A DNA stretch of 38,290 nucleotides from Bacteroidales bacterium (lineage in GTDB: Bacteria; Bacteroidota; Bacteroidia; Bacteroidales; UBA12481): assembly GCA_023145515.1 (NCBI GenBank), contig JAGLDP010000004.1, positions 1-38,290 of the forward strand, given 5' to 3'. Every line of letters begins with the position of its first letter. Position 1 is the first letter of the stretch. Shown here piece by piece: positions 1-9,632 of the stretch. The position numbers and the translations under genes were made by a program. The notes under the pieces are model-generated. The model was not told where the DNA came from. It did not search any database and saw nothing but the letters and a program-made list of their open reading frames with translations.

Positions 1-2436
1 CGGCAGAATGAGTTTAATAAGTGGATTGATGATGCTTATTTATTGATGGGTCAGGCTTATTATTATAAGCATGATAAATTTCCGGCGATCACAAATTTTG
101 AATATGTAATTCAGCAGTTTCCGAACGATGGACTAAAACAGGATGCTAATCTCTGGTTGGCCAAATCGCATTCTGCATTAGAAGACTATAATGTTTCAAA
201 GGAAATTCTTGACAGGCTGGAAGCTGATCCGGAATTATCAGATCGGATTAAAGGAGATCTCGCGATCGTGAGGGCTCAATGGCATTTGATGCAGGATGAA
301 TATAGTGAAGCTATTCCTTATTTATCAGAGGCAGTTACATATACGCGAAACAAGAAGAAGCTAATCAGATACACATATATTATTGCTCAGCTCTTAGAGA
401 AGGAAGAGGATTTTGCTCAAGCTTCGTTGAAATATGAGGAGGTAATCAAACTGAATCCTGAGTATCGGATGGCTTTTAATGCAAAAATCAACAGGGCAAA
501 ACTGTATGAAGGGGATGCTGATACTGGCAAGGAGATCAGGAAGCAGCTTGAGAAGATGCTGAATGATGATAAGAATCTTGAGTTTTTAGATCAGATATAC
601 TATGCATTGGCAGAGTTGGATATGAAGGAGGAACTGGTAGAAGTTGCTATCGAGAAATATAAACTCTCAGCACAATCCTCAATTGATAATTATCACCAGA
701 AATCCTTATCCTACCTGGCTCTTGGCAGGATTTTTTATGGACGACCTGAATATATTCCAGCCCAACTGTATTATGATTCTTGTATGCTCACTTTACCAGA
801 AGAGTTTCCTGATCGGGAGTCGGTAGAAAATCTAAGCCTTAGTTTGAATCTTTTGGCTGATAATCTTAATATGATTCACCGTGAAGATAGTTTGCAAGAA
901 ATTGCTGCGATGCCTGAAGATGAAAGAGAAGCTCTTATAAAAATTAAGATGGATGAGGCGAAAGCTGCAGAAGAAGAAAGGATTCGCCTTGAGACGCAAG
1001 AAAGAGTGAATGGACGGTCTTCTTTCAGAAGTGGTGGGAGTGGGTCTGCAGGTAGTCTGGCAATGCGACCCGGTGGTCCGGGAGGAAGTCGCGGAGGTGG
1101 AATGACAGGAGGACTGGATGGTGGTATGTCGGGAAATATTGGAGGAGCTACCAGTCAGTGGTATTTTTATAATCCCACAACGTTGAGTTACGGACAAGCA
1201 GATTTTGCCAAGCGTTTTGGCAGACGAAAACTGGAAGATAACTGGAGACGATCAAATAAGGGCATTTCCTCAAGCATGGGAGACATGTCAACTGAAGGTG
1301 AAGAGGGTGACATTAGTACTCCAACAGTAAAATCAAATGCTGGCCAATACCAACCAACACAGAGAGATTATTACATAGCAGATTTGCCACTAAGCGACAC
1401 TCTGGTTCAAGAATCAAATGACAGGATTCAGACGGCTTTGTTTAATGTGGGAAAGGTGTTTAAAGATGAATTATTAAAAGAAAGCGAGGCAATTGAGTAT
1501 TTTGAAAAATTACTTCATCGTTTTCCTGAAACTGATCGTTTATTATTTGCCTACTACAACCTGTATCAGATTTTCATTGCTCAGGGAGACCCCGATCGCA
1601 TAGAGTATTATAAAGGTCTTATTTTAAGCAGATTTCCGGATAGTCGTTCTGCCAAGATAATTAGTAATCCAAATTATTTCAAAGAAATTGAGGCTGCTAG
1701 AATTAAGGTAGTTGGTTATTATACAGAAACTTATGCGGCTTTTATTGATGAGAATTATGATTTGGTTATCAGCAACTGCGAGTTAGCAGATACTGCCTTC
1801 GGACTAAATCACATGAGGGATAAATTTGGTTTACTGAAGGTGATGTCGATGGGAGCAATTGATCCTGACAATACAGCTCTATTAACAAACAGGCTGAATG
1901 ATCTTCTGTTCAAATATCCTGAAAGCGAAGTAAAAGAAACAGCTAATATCTTGCTTGATTTCCTCAAGGAAGGCCCAAGCGGGTTCGCAGAAGATGATGC
2001 CAGCATAGGTGGTTTGAGTATTGGAAAGATTGATAAGTCGGTTGTTGAGGAGCTTGAGGATTACTCATTTGATAATGAAGACGTTCATTTTTATGTTGCT
2101 GTGGTTTCGCGGAGATCTCAGGATCTGAATCGCTTGAATTTCAATATATCAAATTTCAATGTAGATAACTACGATCAGGATTTTTTCGAAGTGGCTTCTG
2201 TGCCAATGAATGAAGACCTCATGATCATTACTGTTAAGAACTTTAGTGACGCAAAAATTGGCTTGAATTATTATTATGCACTTCTTGCTGATCCTACAGT
2301 GTTCAGTGAGTTTAATGAAACTGATTTCCGCCATTTCATTATTTCGCGCAGTAATTACAGTCTCTTTTACAAAAATAAAAATGTGTTCAGATACATTCGC
2401 TTCTTCAAAGAGAACTACCTGGATAAGGATAATTAA
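1..2436 (+). CDS. porW: T9SS/gliding TPR lipoprotein PorW (SprE), 5' end missing
   Basis: The reading frame is open from base 1, so the N-terminus with the expected lipoprotein signal lies outside the window. About 810 residues remain. The first 290 residues are helical TPR-like repeats. A Gly/Ser-rich, low-complexity linker follows (about 1020-1150), then the WYFYNP...DNWRRSNK segment that I associate with the SprE/PorW family, and a second TPR-like half. In known systems PorW/SprE is an outer-membrane-associated lipoprotein needed for T9SS secretion and, in gliding species, for motility. The gene ends six bases before porX, which supports the call because PorX is the T9SS response regulator. 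The family assignment comes from recall of motifs and from context, not from an alignment. Confidence 0.8.
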   Translation, partial: RQNEFNKWIDDAYLLMGQAYYYKHDKFPAITNFEYVIQQFPNDGLKQDANLWLAKSHSALEDYNVSKEILDRLEADPELSDRIKGDLAIVRAQWHLMQDEYSEAIPYLSEAVTYTRNKKKLIRYTYIIAQLLEKEEDFAQASLKYEEVIKLNPEYRMAFNAKINRAKLYEGDADTGKEIRKQLEKMLNDDKNLEFLDQIYYALAELDMKEELVEVAIEKYKLSAQSSIDNYHQKSLSYLALGRIFYGRPEYIPAQLYYDSCMLTLPEEFPDRESVENLSLSLNLLADNLNMIHREDSLQEIAAMPEDEREALIKIKMDEAKAAEEERIRLETQERVNGRSSFRSGGSGSAGSLAMRPGGPGGSRGGGMTGGLDGGMSGNIGGATSQWYFYNPTTLSYGQADFAKRFGRRKLEDNWRRSNKGISSSMGDMSTEGEEGDISTPTVKSNAGQYQPTQRDYYIADLPLSDTLVQESNDRIQTALFNVGKVFKDELLKESEAIEYFEKLLHRFPETDRLLFAYYNLYQIFIAQGDPDRIEYYKGLILSRFPDSRSAKIISNPNYFKEIEAARIKVVGYYTETYAAFIDENYDLVISNCELADTAFGLNHMRDKFGLLKVMSMGAIDPDNTALLTNRLNDLLFKYPESEVKETANILLDFLKEGPSGFAEDDASIGGLSIGKIDKSVVEELEDYSFDNEDVHFYVAVVSRRSQDLNRLNFNISNFNVDNYDQDFFEVASVPMNEDLMIITVKNFSDAKIGLNYYYALLADPTVFSEFNETDFRHFIISRSNYSLFYKNKNVFRYIRFFKENYLDKDN

Positions 2437-2442
2437 TCAAAT

Positions 2443-3999
2443 ATGGGAAAGAAAATCAGCATATTATGGGCAGATGATGAAATTGATCTGCTTAAACCCC
2501 ACATATTATTTCTTGAGGAAAAAGGATATCAGGTAAGTGAAGCTAACAATGGTGATGATGCAATTGAAGCTGTTGAAAGGGAAGAGTTTGATATCATTTT
2601 TCTTGATGAGAATATGCCAGGTTTAACCGGATTGCAAGTTTTAGCCAAAATCAAAACTATCAGGGCTCATATCCCGGTAGTTATGATAACAAAATCAGAG
2701 GAAGAGGCAATAATGGACGAAGCAATCGGATCAAAAATTGCTGATTACCTCATTAAGCCTGTAAATCCAAATCAAATTCTTTTGACGATAAAGAAGAATG
2801 TGGATACTAAGCGCTTGATTAGTGAGAAAACGACTTCAGCTTACCAGCATGAGTTTAGTAAAATTGCAATGCAGATGAACGACCGTCTGCATTGGTCAGA
2901 GTGGATTGATCTGTATAGAAAACTCATTTATTGGGAACTGGAGTTAGTTGGGTCTGGAGAAAACACGATGGATGAAGTGTTTCAGATGCAGAAGAGAGAA
3001 GCTAATATGAACTTTGCCAGGTATATACGAAATGAATATTCAGGCTGGTTTTCTGCAGATGTTGGTGAGCGACCACTAATTTCACCTGACATTTTTAAAC
3101 ACAGAGTTTTTCCCACCCTGAAGGAAGATAAGCCAGTGGTTGTGATCATAGTAGATAATCTACGCTATGATCAATGGAAGCTCATTGAAGGTTTGATTCA
3201 GGAAGACTATACAGTAAATGAAGAGCTGTACTTTAGTATTCTGCCTACTGCAACACAGTATGCCCGGAATGCTATGTTTGCAGGACTAATGCCTTTAGAG
3301 ATATCTAAAATGTATCCTGAGCTTTGGGTTCATGATCATGAGGATACCGGTAAGAATATACATGAACTGCGGCTTCTCAATTTACAGCTTGAGAGGGCTG
3401 GAATGTCGAAGAAAGTCTATTATGATAAGATAAATAATAACCGGAGTGGGAAGAAGATTGCTGAAAATCCGGCATTTCTTCTGAAGCATGATTTGTCGGT
3501 TTTGGTTTTCAACTTTGTGGATATTCTTTCACATTCACGAACTGAGATGAATATGATCAAGGAGCTTACCGATGATGAAGCTGCATATCGCTCTCTAACC
3601 TTAAGCTGGTTTCAACATTCGCCACTTCTTGATTTGTTCCGCGTACTGGCTACAAGGGATGTTAAGGTAGTATTAACCACAGATCATGGCACAACCAGAG
3701 TTCAGAGTCCGGTTAAAGTCATAGGAGATAAGTTTACCACTACAAATCTTCGTTATAAGCAAGGTAAGAACTTGAGTTATAATCCAAAAGATGTATTTGA
3801 AGTAACAAATCCTGCTGATATTCACCTTCCTTCCAGTAATGTGTCGTCAAGATATATCTTTGCCCAGAGTGATGATTTTTTTGCCTATCCTAACAACTAT
3901 AATCATTATGTTAAGTACTACAGAGATACTTTTCAGCATGGTGGTGTGAGTCTTGATGAGATGATTATCCCAGTGATTGAATTGGATCCAAAAACCTGA
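2443..3999 (+). CDS. porX: T9SS response regulator PorX (receiver + PglZ domain)
   Basis: This 518-residue protein starts with a CheY-like receiver domain. Acidic residues D11/D12, phosphoacceptor D55 in FLDENMPG, T83 and K105 (KP) are all present. A helical linker leads to a PglZ/alkaline-phosphatase-superfamily domain with VDNLRYDQW near residue 238 and a TDHGT motif toward the C-terminus. This architecture and length match PorX, which in Porphyromonas works with the kinase PorY and an ECF sigma factor to control T9SS genes. The PglZ-type domain of PorX has been linked to nucleotide phosphodiesterase activity. It is almost certainly co-transcribed with porW (6-base gap) and tsaE (12-base gap). 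Confidence 0.92.
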   Translation: MGKKISILWADDEIDLLKPHILFLEEKGYQVSEANNGDDAIEAVEREEFDIIFLDENMPGLTGLQVLAKIKTIRAHIPVVMITKSEEEAIMDEAIGSKIADYLIKPVNPNQILLTIKKNVDTKRLISEKTTSAYQHEFSKIAMQMNDRLHWSEWIDLYRKLIYWELELVGSGENTMDEVFQMQKREANMNFARYIRNEYSGWFSADVGERPLISPDIFKHRVFPTLKEDKPVVVIIVDNLRYDQWKLIEGLIQEDYTVNEELYFSILPTATQYARNAMFAGLMPLEISKMYPELWVHDHEDTGKNIHELRLLNLQLERAGMSKKVYYDKINNNRSGKKIAENPAFLLKHDLSVLVFNFVDILSHSRTEMNMIKELTDDEAAYRSLTLSWFQHSPLLDLFRVLATRDVKVVLTTDHGTTRVQSPVKVIGDKFTTTNLRYKQGKNLSYNPKDVFEVTNPADIHLPSSNVSSRYIFAQSDDFFAYPNNYNHYVKYYRDTFQHGGVSLDEMIIPVIELDPKT

Positions 4000-4011
4000 G
4001 ATAGAGAACTA

Positions 4012-4431
4012 ATGGGAGATACTTTTCTTATTAACGGATTAGACGATTTGCAAGATGCTGCCAAGTGGTTGATGGCGCATATTGGCGAACAGCGTCAATT
4101 GGCTTTTGAAGGAGAGATGGGCGCAGGAAAAACCACTTTCATACAGGCTATCTGTCGTGAATTGGGAGTAACACAAGAGGTAACCAGTCCAACATTTGCG
4201 TTAGTTAACGAATATTCCGGGACAGCGGGCCTGGTGATTTATCATTTTGATTTTTACAGACTAAATGATCCTACAGAGGCTCTTGATTTTGGTCTTGAAG
4301 ATTATCTTTCCAGCGAGGCAATGTGTCTTATGGAATGGTCTGAGAAAATAGCTCCCTTCCTTCCTGAAGATATCTTCAGGGTTTACCTTGATGTTATGCC
4401 TGATCAAACCCGTTTGCTCCGGCTATCTTAA
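4012..4431 (+). CDS. tsaE: tRNA threonylcarbamoyladenosine ATPase TsaE
   Basis: A 139-residue P-loop ATPase. The Walker A motif GEMGAGKTTF lies at residues 34-43, followed by the TSPTFALVNEY segment and the HFDFYRL...LGLEDYL-type region with MEWSEK, all typical of TsaE. With TsaB and TsaD it makes the t6A modification at position 37 of ANN-decoding tRNAs in the cytoplasm. Length is normal for the family. It lies between porX and the alanine dehydrogenase gene on the same strand with short gaps, so it probably shares their transcript. The reason for the pairing with T9SS genes is not evident from the sequence. Confidence 0.93.
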   Translation: MGDTFLINGLDDLQDAAKWLMAHIGEQRQLAFEGEMGAGKTTFIQAICRELGVTQEVTSPTFALVNEYSGTAGLVIYHFDFYRLNDPTEALDFGLEDYLSSEAMCLMEWSEKIAPFLPEDIFRVYLDVMPDQTRLLRLS

Positions 4432-4474
4432 ATTTGTAACTTGCCTGTGCCCGAGTGGGCTTAACAGCTAAGCT

Positions 4475-5686
4475 ATGCATGATACAGATAAATCCTTCTC
4501 ACATCTTCAGTCGCTGATGGTTCAGGAAGAGATGTTAGATACGCAGAAAATGGGCAAGCAACTTAAGATTGGAGTTATTGCTGAGTCTGAATCGAGTGAA
4601 ACCCGTATTCCCTTAACGCCTGAAGGCATTGAGCAACTAGTTAAGGCTGGGCATCAGGTTTTTGTTGAAAAAGGTGCCGGAACAGGCAGTCGGTTTAGTT
4701 CACATGACTTTTCAGAATCCGGAGCCTCGGTTATTGATAAAAAGGAAAAGCTTTTTGAAGCTGATATTCTTCTTAAAATATCTCCTTTAAATGAAAGGGA
4801 AATTGCTTTACTAAGAGGGGGACAAACACTGATTTCCAGCTTGTATCTGGCTACCAGAGATGAAGCTTATTTCAGATCTTTGATGCAAAAGAAAACTACT
4901 GCCATTGCCTTTGAGTTATTACAGGATGATAATAATGAGTTTCCAGTTCTCAGGTCGATGTGCGAAATTGCCGGCACTGTTTCTGTTGGCATAGGTAGCA
5001 GGTACCTCAGCACTTATGATCAGGGGAAAGGAATTTTACTTGGAGGGATTACCGGAATAACACCATCTGAGGTTTTAATTCTTGGAGCTGGAACAGCTTC
5101 TGAGTATGCTACTCGTACAGCTCTGGGAATGGGTGCGCTTGTTAAAGTTTTTGATAATGTGATTCCACGTTTGCGTAATCTTAAGCAAAGAGTAGGACAA
5201 GAAGTTTTCACTTCTGTAATGCATCCGCCGGTGTTGAAAAAAGCATTTGAAACTGCTGATTTGGTCATCAGTACTCTGCAACGCCTGCATCACAAGAGTT
5301 TTTATTTGGTGCCTGAAGACCTGATTATGAGCATGAAGAAGGGTTCTGTAGTGCTTGACATGCATATTGATCAAGGATCAAGCTTTGAAACAGGAAGGTT
5401 AACCACTTCGGATAATGCGGTTTATCGTGAGCATGGAGTGATTCATTATATGGTTCCAAATATTACTGCGCAGGTAGGACGTACAGCTTCAATTGCTCTG
5501 AGTAATGTGCTGATTCCCTTATTGATGGATAAGGGGCGTTGCGGAGGAGTACAACAGCAGATACTAACTGATTATGGTGTTCGTCAGGGGGTTTACCTAT
5601 ATAATGGTATTCTGACTCATGAGATGATAGGAAGTTTTTTTAAGATACCTTTTCAGAATATAGACCTGTTGCTTGCAGCTTTTTAA
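4475..5686 (+). CDS. ald: Alanine dehydrogenase (AlaDH/PNT family)
   Basis: A 403-residue protein of the alanine dehydrogenase/transhydrogenase family, which catalyses NAD-dependent interconversion of L-alanine and pyruvate plus ammonia. The substrate domain begins near residue 30 (KIGVIAESESSETRIPLTP). A Rossmann fold follows, with LGAGTASEYATRTALGMGA at about residues 203-221. The first 30 residues (FSHLQSLMVQEEML) form an extension that I recall from Bacteroidota homologues. The nucleotide-binding loop reads GAGTASEYA instead of the commoner GAGVVG type, so cofactor preference and activity deserve a check. Its stop codon overlaps that of the convergent large outer-membrane gene by four bases (TTAA). 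Confidence 0.82.
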   Translation: MHDTDKSFSHLQSLMVQEEMLDTQKMGKQLKIGVIAESESSETRIPLTPEGIEQLVKAGHQVFVEKGAGTGSRFSSHDFSESGASVIDKKEKLFEADILLKISPLNEREIALLRGGQTLISSLYLATRDEAYFRSLMQKKTTAIAFELLQDDNNEFPVLRSMCEIAGTVSVGIGSRYLSTYDQGKGILLGGITGITPSEVLILGAGTASEYATRTALGMGALVKVFDNVIPRLRNLKQRVGQEVFTSVMHPPVLKKAFETADLVISTLQRLHHKSFYLVPEDLIMSMKKGSVVLDMHIDQGSSFETGRLTTSDNAVYREHGVIHYMVPNITAQVGRTASIALSNVLIPLLMDKGRCGGVQQQILTDYGVRQGVYLYNGILTHEMIGSFFKIPFQNIDLLLAAF

Positions 5687-8600
5687 AAGATTGCCCTGAT
5701 AGAAATGTTACCGGTGTGAATTATACTGCTTCCTTGTGATATACGGGCACTATAGAACAGATCCAATTGAATCACCTCATTTAATTTTCTTCGAATACTG
5801 ATGTTGGCCATGCCGTTGTGTCCGGGACGAAAACCCTTAAGCATTACATAGCCAAGAGGTGAGTTTGCTTTCCCGTTAAAATCCAAATGAATGTATTGAA
5901 GATCAACATGAATTAAGCCTTTGTCGGGCATTTGATAATCAGAGCCTAATTCAATGCGATTTTCTGAAAGAGCTTCTGGTCCGTTTAGGCTTTCCTCACT
6001 ACTCCATTTCCAGTTCATATTGAATCGAATCTGGTCTCCGGCTTCAATTATCAAAGAGAAATCATTGCGCCAAAAAGCAAGCTGATAGTTTCTTGATTGA
6101 AAAAAACTGGATTCATATTGGCTGTTTCCCCGTTCGGTTTTATTATTTGCCCAAACAGGATCAAGCGGATGAAATCTCGACACTAAAAGATGAGACTGGT
6201 TTACCCGGTAATCAGTACCATAGCTCATCAGATTTTGGTTTTCAGATTTCTGAAAGATATAGTCAAAGCCTATTTTCTGACTTTCAGCATCAAAAGATAG
6301 CAAATTTCTGATTTGTGACTGTAGGCTTACCAGCAATGAATCTTGCCAGAGGAAAGGATTCATATTGCTGATCAGGTCTGTTCTGCTTGTTCTGCGGTTG
6401 GCGCTTAGAGAGAACTGATTGTTGATAAGCTTAAGAAACTGCCCCTTTACGGTGTCTGACTTCAATAGTCTTCCGGGATTTAGGCTGATAGTTTGAGTAA
6501 ATCTATTTGTATATACCGGAACATATTCATTTCCTGGTCTGAAAACTCTGATAAATCTAGCCTGATCAGAGAATACTGCCGGTTCAAATTCATCCAGTTC
6601 CTTTATGTTATTATTGTTGTAATCTGTCCAGGTGTAGTATCCTTGTCCGGGTGCTACCTCCAAATAGTAAAAATCCTGTTTTCTCTCTAGTCCTGATCCA
6701 ATTTCATAGAAACTTCTTGAGACCAGAGCAGCTCTGGCTAGCTGGAATCTTTTCTCAGCTCTGATAGTCATTGATTGGTCGTTGGATGGATCAGTGTTAC
6801 CGGCTGTTTTATTCTCCAGTGTTCTCAAGTTTACTGATAAGCGCGTTGCCTGTCCTGACTTCCCCCTCAGGTTTAGTCCGGCACTACTTTCCCAGGCCTG
6901 ATTATCAAGCACCAAGCCGGTAGAATCAGGCAAATAATCAGATCTGTTCAGAACTTTGATGAACCATGGAAGGCCTTCAGATTTTGGGTTAAATAGTTCC
7001 ATATGCCATTCCTGGAATCTGAAACTGCCCGGCAGGTATTGGTTCTTTTGATTTTGCGACCATTGATTAGCTTCATGCTTCTCTTTCAGGCTAATGGCCA
7101 CGTGTTTCCATTCTTTGCTCAGGCGAATATTATGCCTGACAAATCGAGTGTCTCTGAATTGGTCTGAGGAATTCAACAGGCTGCCTGTCCAGTTGACAGA
7201 AAATCCTCGTTTTTTTATTTGTCCGGAAGTATTCTGTCTGTAGGCAGAATACCTGCTTGAGTAGTTCAGATATTCAAAATTATATTGGGCATTCAAGCTA
7301 TCCTTTCCGGTAAGCCGCAATCCTGTTTCTATCAGATTTTCGGTTTCCTGAATGATCCCTTCGTGCAGGTTCCAGTCTCGTTCAAATTCTACGGCACGGT
7401 ACTTTTCAAGTGGATCGAATTGCTTCCCAGACCTTCTGTAAGCAACGAAGCTTGTCAGACTGAGGGTATTCTCATTATTCAGCCAATCTTTACGATCGAT
7501 ACGCATATTTATCCCCATACCATTGTCATCTTTCGAATCCAAATTAGAAAAAGTATTCAGGTCATTTGAAGTAAAAGACAGTTCAGCATTCAAAGACATT
7601 TTTTCTCCAATTTTCTGGTGAGTTCCCAGACTATAAACCTGCTTGTTTTGAGGTGTAATTAGCTTGGTTATAGGCTCATAGCTTCCTTGCGGGGTTTCGT
7701 CGACAGGAGGCAGCCATTCATATACTTGTCCATTTGCCCCTGAGCTCACAGGCATGTAGTTTCCTCGGTTTTCACCAACAAATGAGAAGCCAGCCTGAAA
7801 TCGGGCACTATCGGGGTGAGTTGAATAAATTAGGATATTGTGATAGGAGATTCCGTTCACAAGCGTATCTGTTTTTTTATACAGCACGCGGTCATTCATG
7901 AAGTCGGTTTCATAATAATTATTGACTTGGGCCTTGTTTAGCTCATCCCCAATACTGGCCAAAAGACTTTTGTGATCTGCATTTAATTCTTGAAGGAGAG
8001 ATTGATTTTTAGCATCTGATTCAGAATAGATATTGAAATAAATATCGCCGTTATTGCTTGTCCATTTATTATCAGATGCAATCAAAAATCGAGAATAACT
8101 TCTTTCAGTATATTCAAATTGCACTATAATTCTTTTGTCTTTAGTGATCAGATTGCGAGGTGTAAAACTTAGCTCTGCAGTATTGTAGTTGATCACATAG
8201 TCTGCACTTTCGCCACGATTCAGCAGGCTGCCATCGATATAGACTTTTTCACTACCTGCAATAATTTGTATGTACTGTTCTCCTTCTTTGCCAAACAGTC
8301 GGTAAGGTCCTTGATTTCCTTCGATACCTGCCAAAGGCATCCGATAAAACTTTCCTTTGACTACTGCAGCTGTTGTTCGGGTTTTAAGGGAGCTCTTATT
8401 TTTTGTTGCAAGGGGGATGGAGGATTGGATTTGTACGCCCTGAATATTTCTGTTCATTCGCATGAAGTATCCTGTTGGACTATCGAGCACAAAATCGCCT
8501 GCCAGGAGTTGTGTTTCAGGACTAAAAATGCGGATATAGAATCGATCGAAATCCTGGATTTGTTGGGTATTCCCTTCTGGTTGCACAGGAATATTTGAGT

Positions 8601-9150
8601 CGCTAAGCTGAGCTTCGATTTGGAATTGCTGGTTGATTTTACCTGAAAGCTGGAGGTTCAGATTAGAATTCAGAGAGGCATCCTGATTATTGCCAATTTG
8701 AATGCCACGTGATAGATTTCCTGATGTGTTTAGCGATGATTCTCTGGTGTTAAAGGGGTTAATAGTTTCTTTCAGAGTATACAAGCGTGGCTTACTAAGG
8801 GGATCAATAACATTAAACCCTGGATCTTTATGTTGGTAAGGTGTACTTAGATTTATAGAAAAAACTCTGAATTTTACCAGAATCGAATCAGTTAGGCTGA
8901 TTAACTGTGGGGTGGCAAGAAACCATCCTTCAGCATACTTCAATATGAAAAGAGAGTCAGGTACAGGCTGCTTGTTGGGGTAGAAAGCTTCAAATGAATC
9001 AGGAATAACAGACAAGGAATCAAGCTGAACAGAATCGGTTTTTACTGGAATGGTAATGATCCGGTGATTCGAGGTATCCTGCCCTTTGAGGAGGCTGAAG
9101 AAGCCGAGCAAGATCAGTGTAATAGATAATATTTGGAAACCTCGTTTCAT
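5683..9150 (-). CDS. Large predicted outer-membrane beta-barrel protein, unknown function
   Basis: An 1155-residue protein with a clear signal peptide (hydrophobic core SITLILLGFFSLL, cleavage likely after LLKGQ). The rest is rich in aromatic residues and alternating hydrophobic/polar stretches that look like many beta-strands, and it ends in SIRAIF with a terminal Phe, as outer-membrane proteins often do. A region near residues 140-250 (GIQIGNN, LNLQLSGKI, QIEAQLSD, FYIRIF, LLAGDF) resembles the repeated beta-rich segments of large T9SS-phylum surface proteins such as SprA, but I cannot assign a family. It converges with the porX-ald gene group, so a link to secretion or envelope assembly is only suggestive. 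It is preceded by a hairpin repeat. Confidence 0.7.
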   Translation of the reverse strand: MKRGFQILSITLILLGFFSLLKGQDTSNHRIITIPVKTDSVQLDSLSVIPDSFEAFYPNKQPVPDSLFILKYAEGWFLATPQLISLTDSILVKFRVFSINLSTPYQHKDPGFNVIDPLSKPRLYTLKETINPFNTRESSLNTSGNLSRGIQIGNNQDASLNSNLNLQLSGKINQQFQIEAQLSDSNIPVQPEGNTQQIQDFDRFYIRIFSPETQLLAGDFVLDSPTGYFMRMNRNIQGVQIQSSIPLATKNKSSLKTRTTAAVVKGKFYRMPLAGIEGNQGPYRLFGKEGEQYIQIIAGSEKVYIDGSLLNRGESADYVINYNTAELSFTPRNLITKDKRIIVQFEYTERSYSRFLIASDNKWTSNNGDIYFNIYSESDAKNQSLLQELNADHKSLLASIGDELNKAQVNNYYETDFMNDRVLYKKTDTLVNGISYHNILIYSTHPDSARFQAGFSFVGENRGNYMPVSSGANGQVYEWLPPVDETPQGSYEPITKLITPQNKQVYSLGTHQKIGEKMSLNAELSFTSNDLNTFSNLDSKDDNGMGINMRIDRKDWLNNENTLSLTSFVAYRRSGKQFDPLEKYRAVEFERDWNLHEGIIQETENLIETGLRLTGKDSLNAQYNFEYLNYSSRYSAYRQNTSGQIKKRGFSVNWTGSLLNSSDQFRDTRFVRHNIRLSKEWKHVAISLKEKHEANQWSQNQKNQYLPGSFRFQEWHMELFNPKSEGLPWFIKVLNRSDYLPDSTGLVLDNQAWESSAGLNLRGKSGQATRLSVNLRTLENKTAGNTDPSNDQSMTIRAEKRFQLARAALVSRSFYEIGSGLERKQDFYYLEVAPGQGYYTWTDYNNNNIKELDEFEPAVFSDQARFIRVFRPGNEYVPVYTNRFTQTISLNPGRLLKSDTVKGQFLKLINNQFSLSANRRTSRTDLISNMNPFLWQDSLLVSLQSQIRNLLSFDAESQKIGFDYIFQKSENQNLMSYGTDYRVNQSHLLVSRFHPLDPVWANNKTERGNSQYESSFFQSRNYQLAFWRNDFSLIIEAGDQIRFNMNWKWSSEESLNGPEALSENRIELGSDYQMPDKGLIHVDLQYIHLDFNGKANSPLGYVMLKGFRPGHNGMANISIRRKLNEVIQLDLFYSARISQGSSIIHTGNISIRAIF

Positions 9151-9168
9151 TAGTGTAAAGCTAGAAAT

Positions 9169-9201
9169 AAACCTGTCAGGTCTTCAAGGCCTGACAGGTT
9201 T
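9169..9201. repeat. Perfect 12-bp hairpin, CCTGTCAGG/CCTGACAGG family
   Basis: Arms AAACCTGTCAGG and CCTGACAGGTTT pair perfectly around a 9-base loop. A second copy of the same palindrome, with a different loop, lies at 24761-24786. This copy sits between the small membrane protein gene and the outer-membrane gene on the minus strand, so it may act as a terminator, attenuator or mRNA stabiliser. Recurrence in two unrelated gaps suggests an interspersed REP-like repeat. Confidence 0.75.
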
Positions 9202-9212
9202 AGAAACGATCC

Positions 9213-9632
9213 CTACCGCTCTTCCCCTTTCCAACCCAGATAAATTGCTGGCAATACATGAGAAAAATATAAAATAAATGCGGCATGGGTTACGTGTATC
9301 TGCCAGGAAGTTAGGGCAATAACAAAGAGTAGTATTGAAGCTGTAATTGCTAAAGCAGAATATCCAAACCGGATGGCATCATTTGTTACCGCCAGCTCTC
9401 TCTCATCGAGATCTTGTGTTTTGGTATGGGTGAATTTTAGTAGTCCTGTTTTCCTAAAGGAGAAGTAGGAACTTAGTGCACAAATCCCCAGGGAAATAAG
9501 AAATAAATTTTTAGCCCATATCTCAGGTAATGCTTTGGTAAATGGACTAAATACAAGAGTCCAGCCCACAAGACTGATGAGATGAATAACAATACTAATT
9601 TTCTGAAGGGTGTTTTTCTTTTTAGTAGTCAT
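9213..9632 (-). CDS. Small four-TM membrane protein paired with an XRE regulator
   Basis: A 139-residue protein with about four predicted membrane segments (ISIVIHLISLVGWTLVF, IWAKNLFLISLGICALS, YSALAITASILLFVIAL, THAAFILYFSHVLPAIYLG) and a charged loop with TQDLDERELAV between segments two and three. Its ATG overlaps the stop codon of the upstream regulator gene (ATGA), so the two are translationally coupled. Pairs of a short XRE-type regulator with a small polytopic membrane protein carrying a DERE-type loop are widespread (DUF2178-like pairs). I make that comparison from general similarity only. Function unknown. Confidence 0.72.
   Translation of the reverse strand: MTTKKKNTLQKISIVIHLISLVGWTLVFSPFTKALPEIWAKNLFLISLGICALSSYFSFRKTGLLKFTHTKTQDLDERELAVTNDAIRFGYSALAITASILLFVIALTSWQIHVTHAAFILYFSHVLPAIYLGWKGEER

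Noticed and set aside
832-1197. Minus-strand reading frame opposite the porW Gly-rich linker
   Set aside because: Ser/Thr-rich antisense of a low-complexity repeat; no support as a gene.
2443-3999. PglZ domain as part of a phage-defence (BREX) system
   Set aside because: The N-terminal receiver domain, length and neighbouring porW identify PorX; no other BREX genes are present.
4475-5686. NAD(P) transhydrogenase alpha subunit
   Set aside because: No transmembrane segments or partner subunit gene; length fits alanine dehydrogenase.
7285-8598. Plus-strand reading frames opposite the large outer-membrane gene
   Set aside because: They are short, lack family features and lie within a convincing 1155-residue gene.
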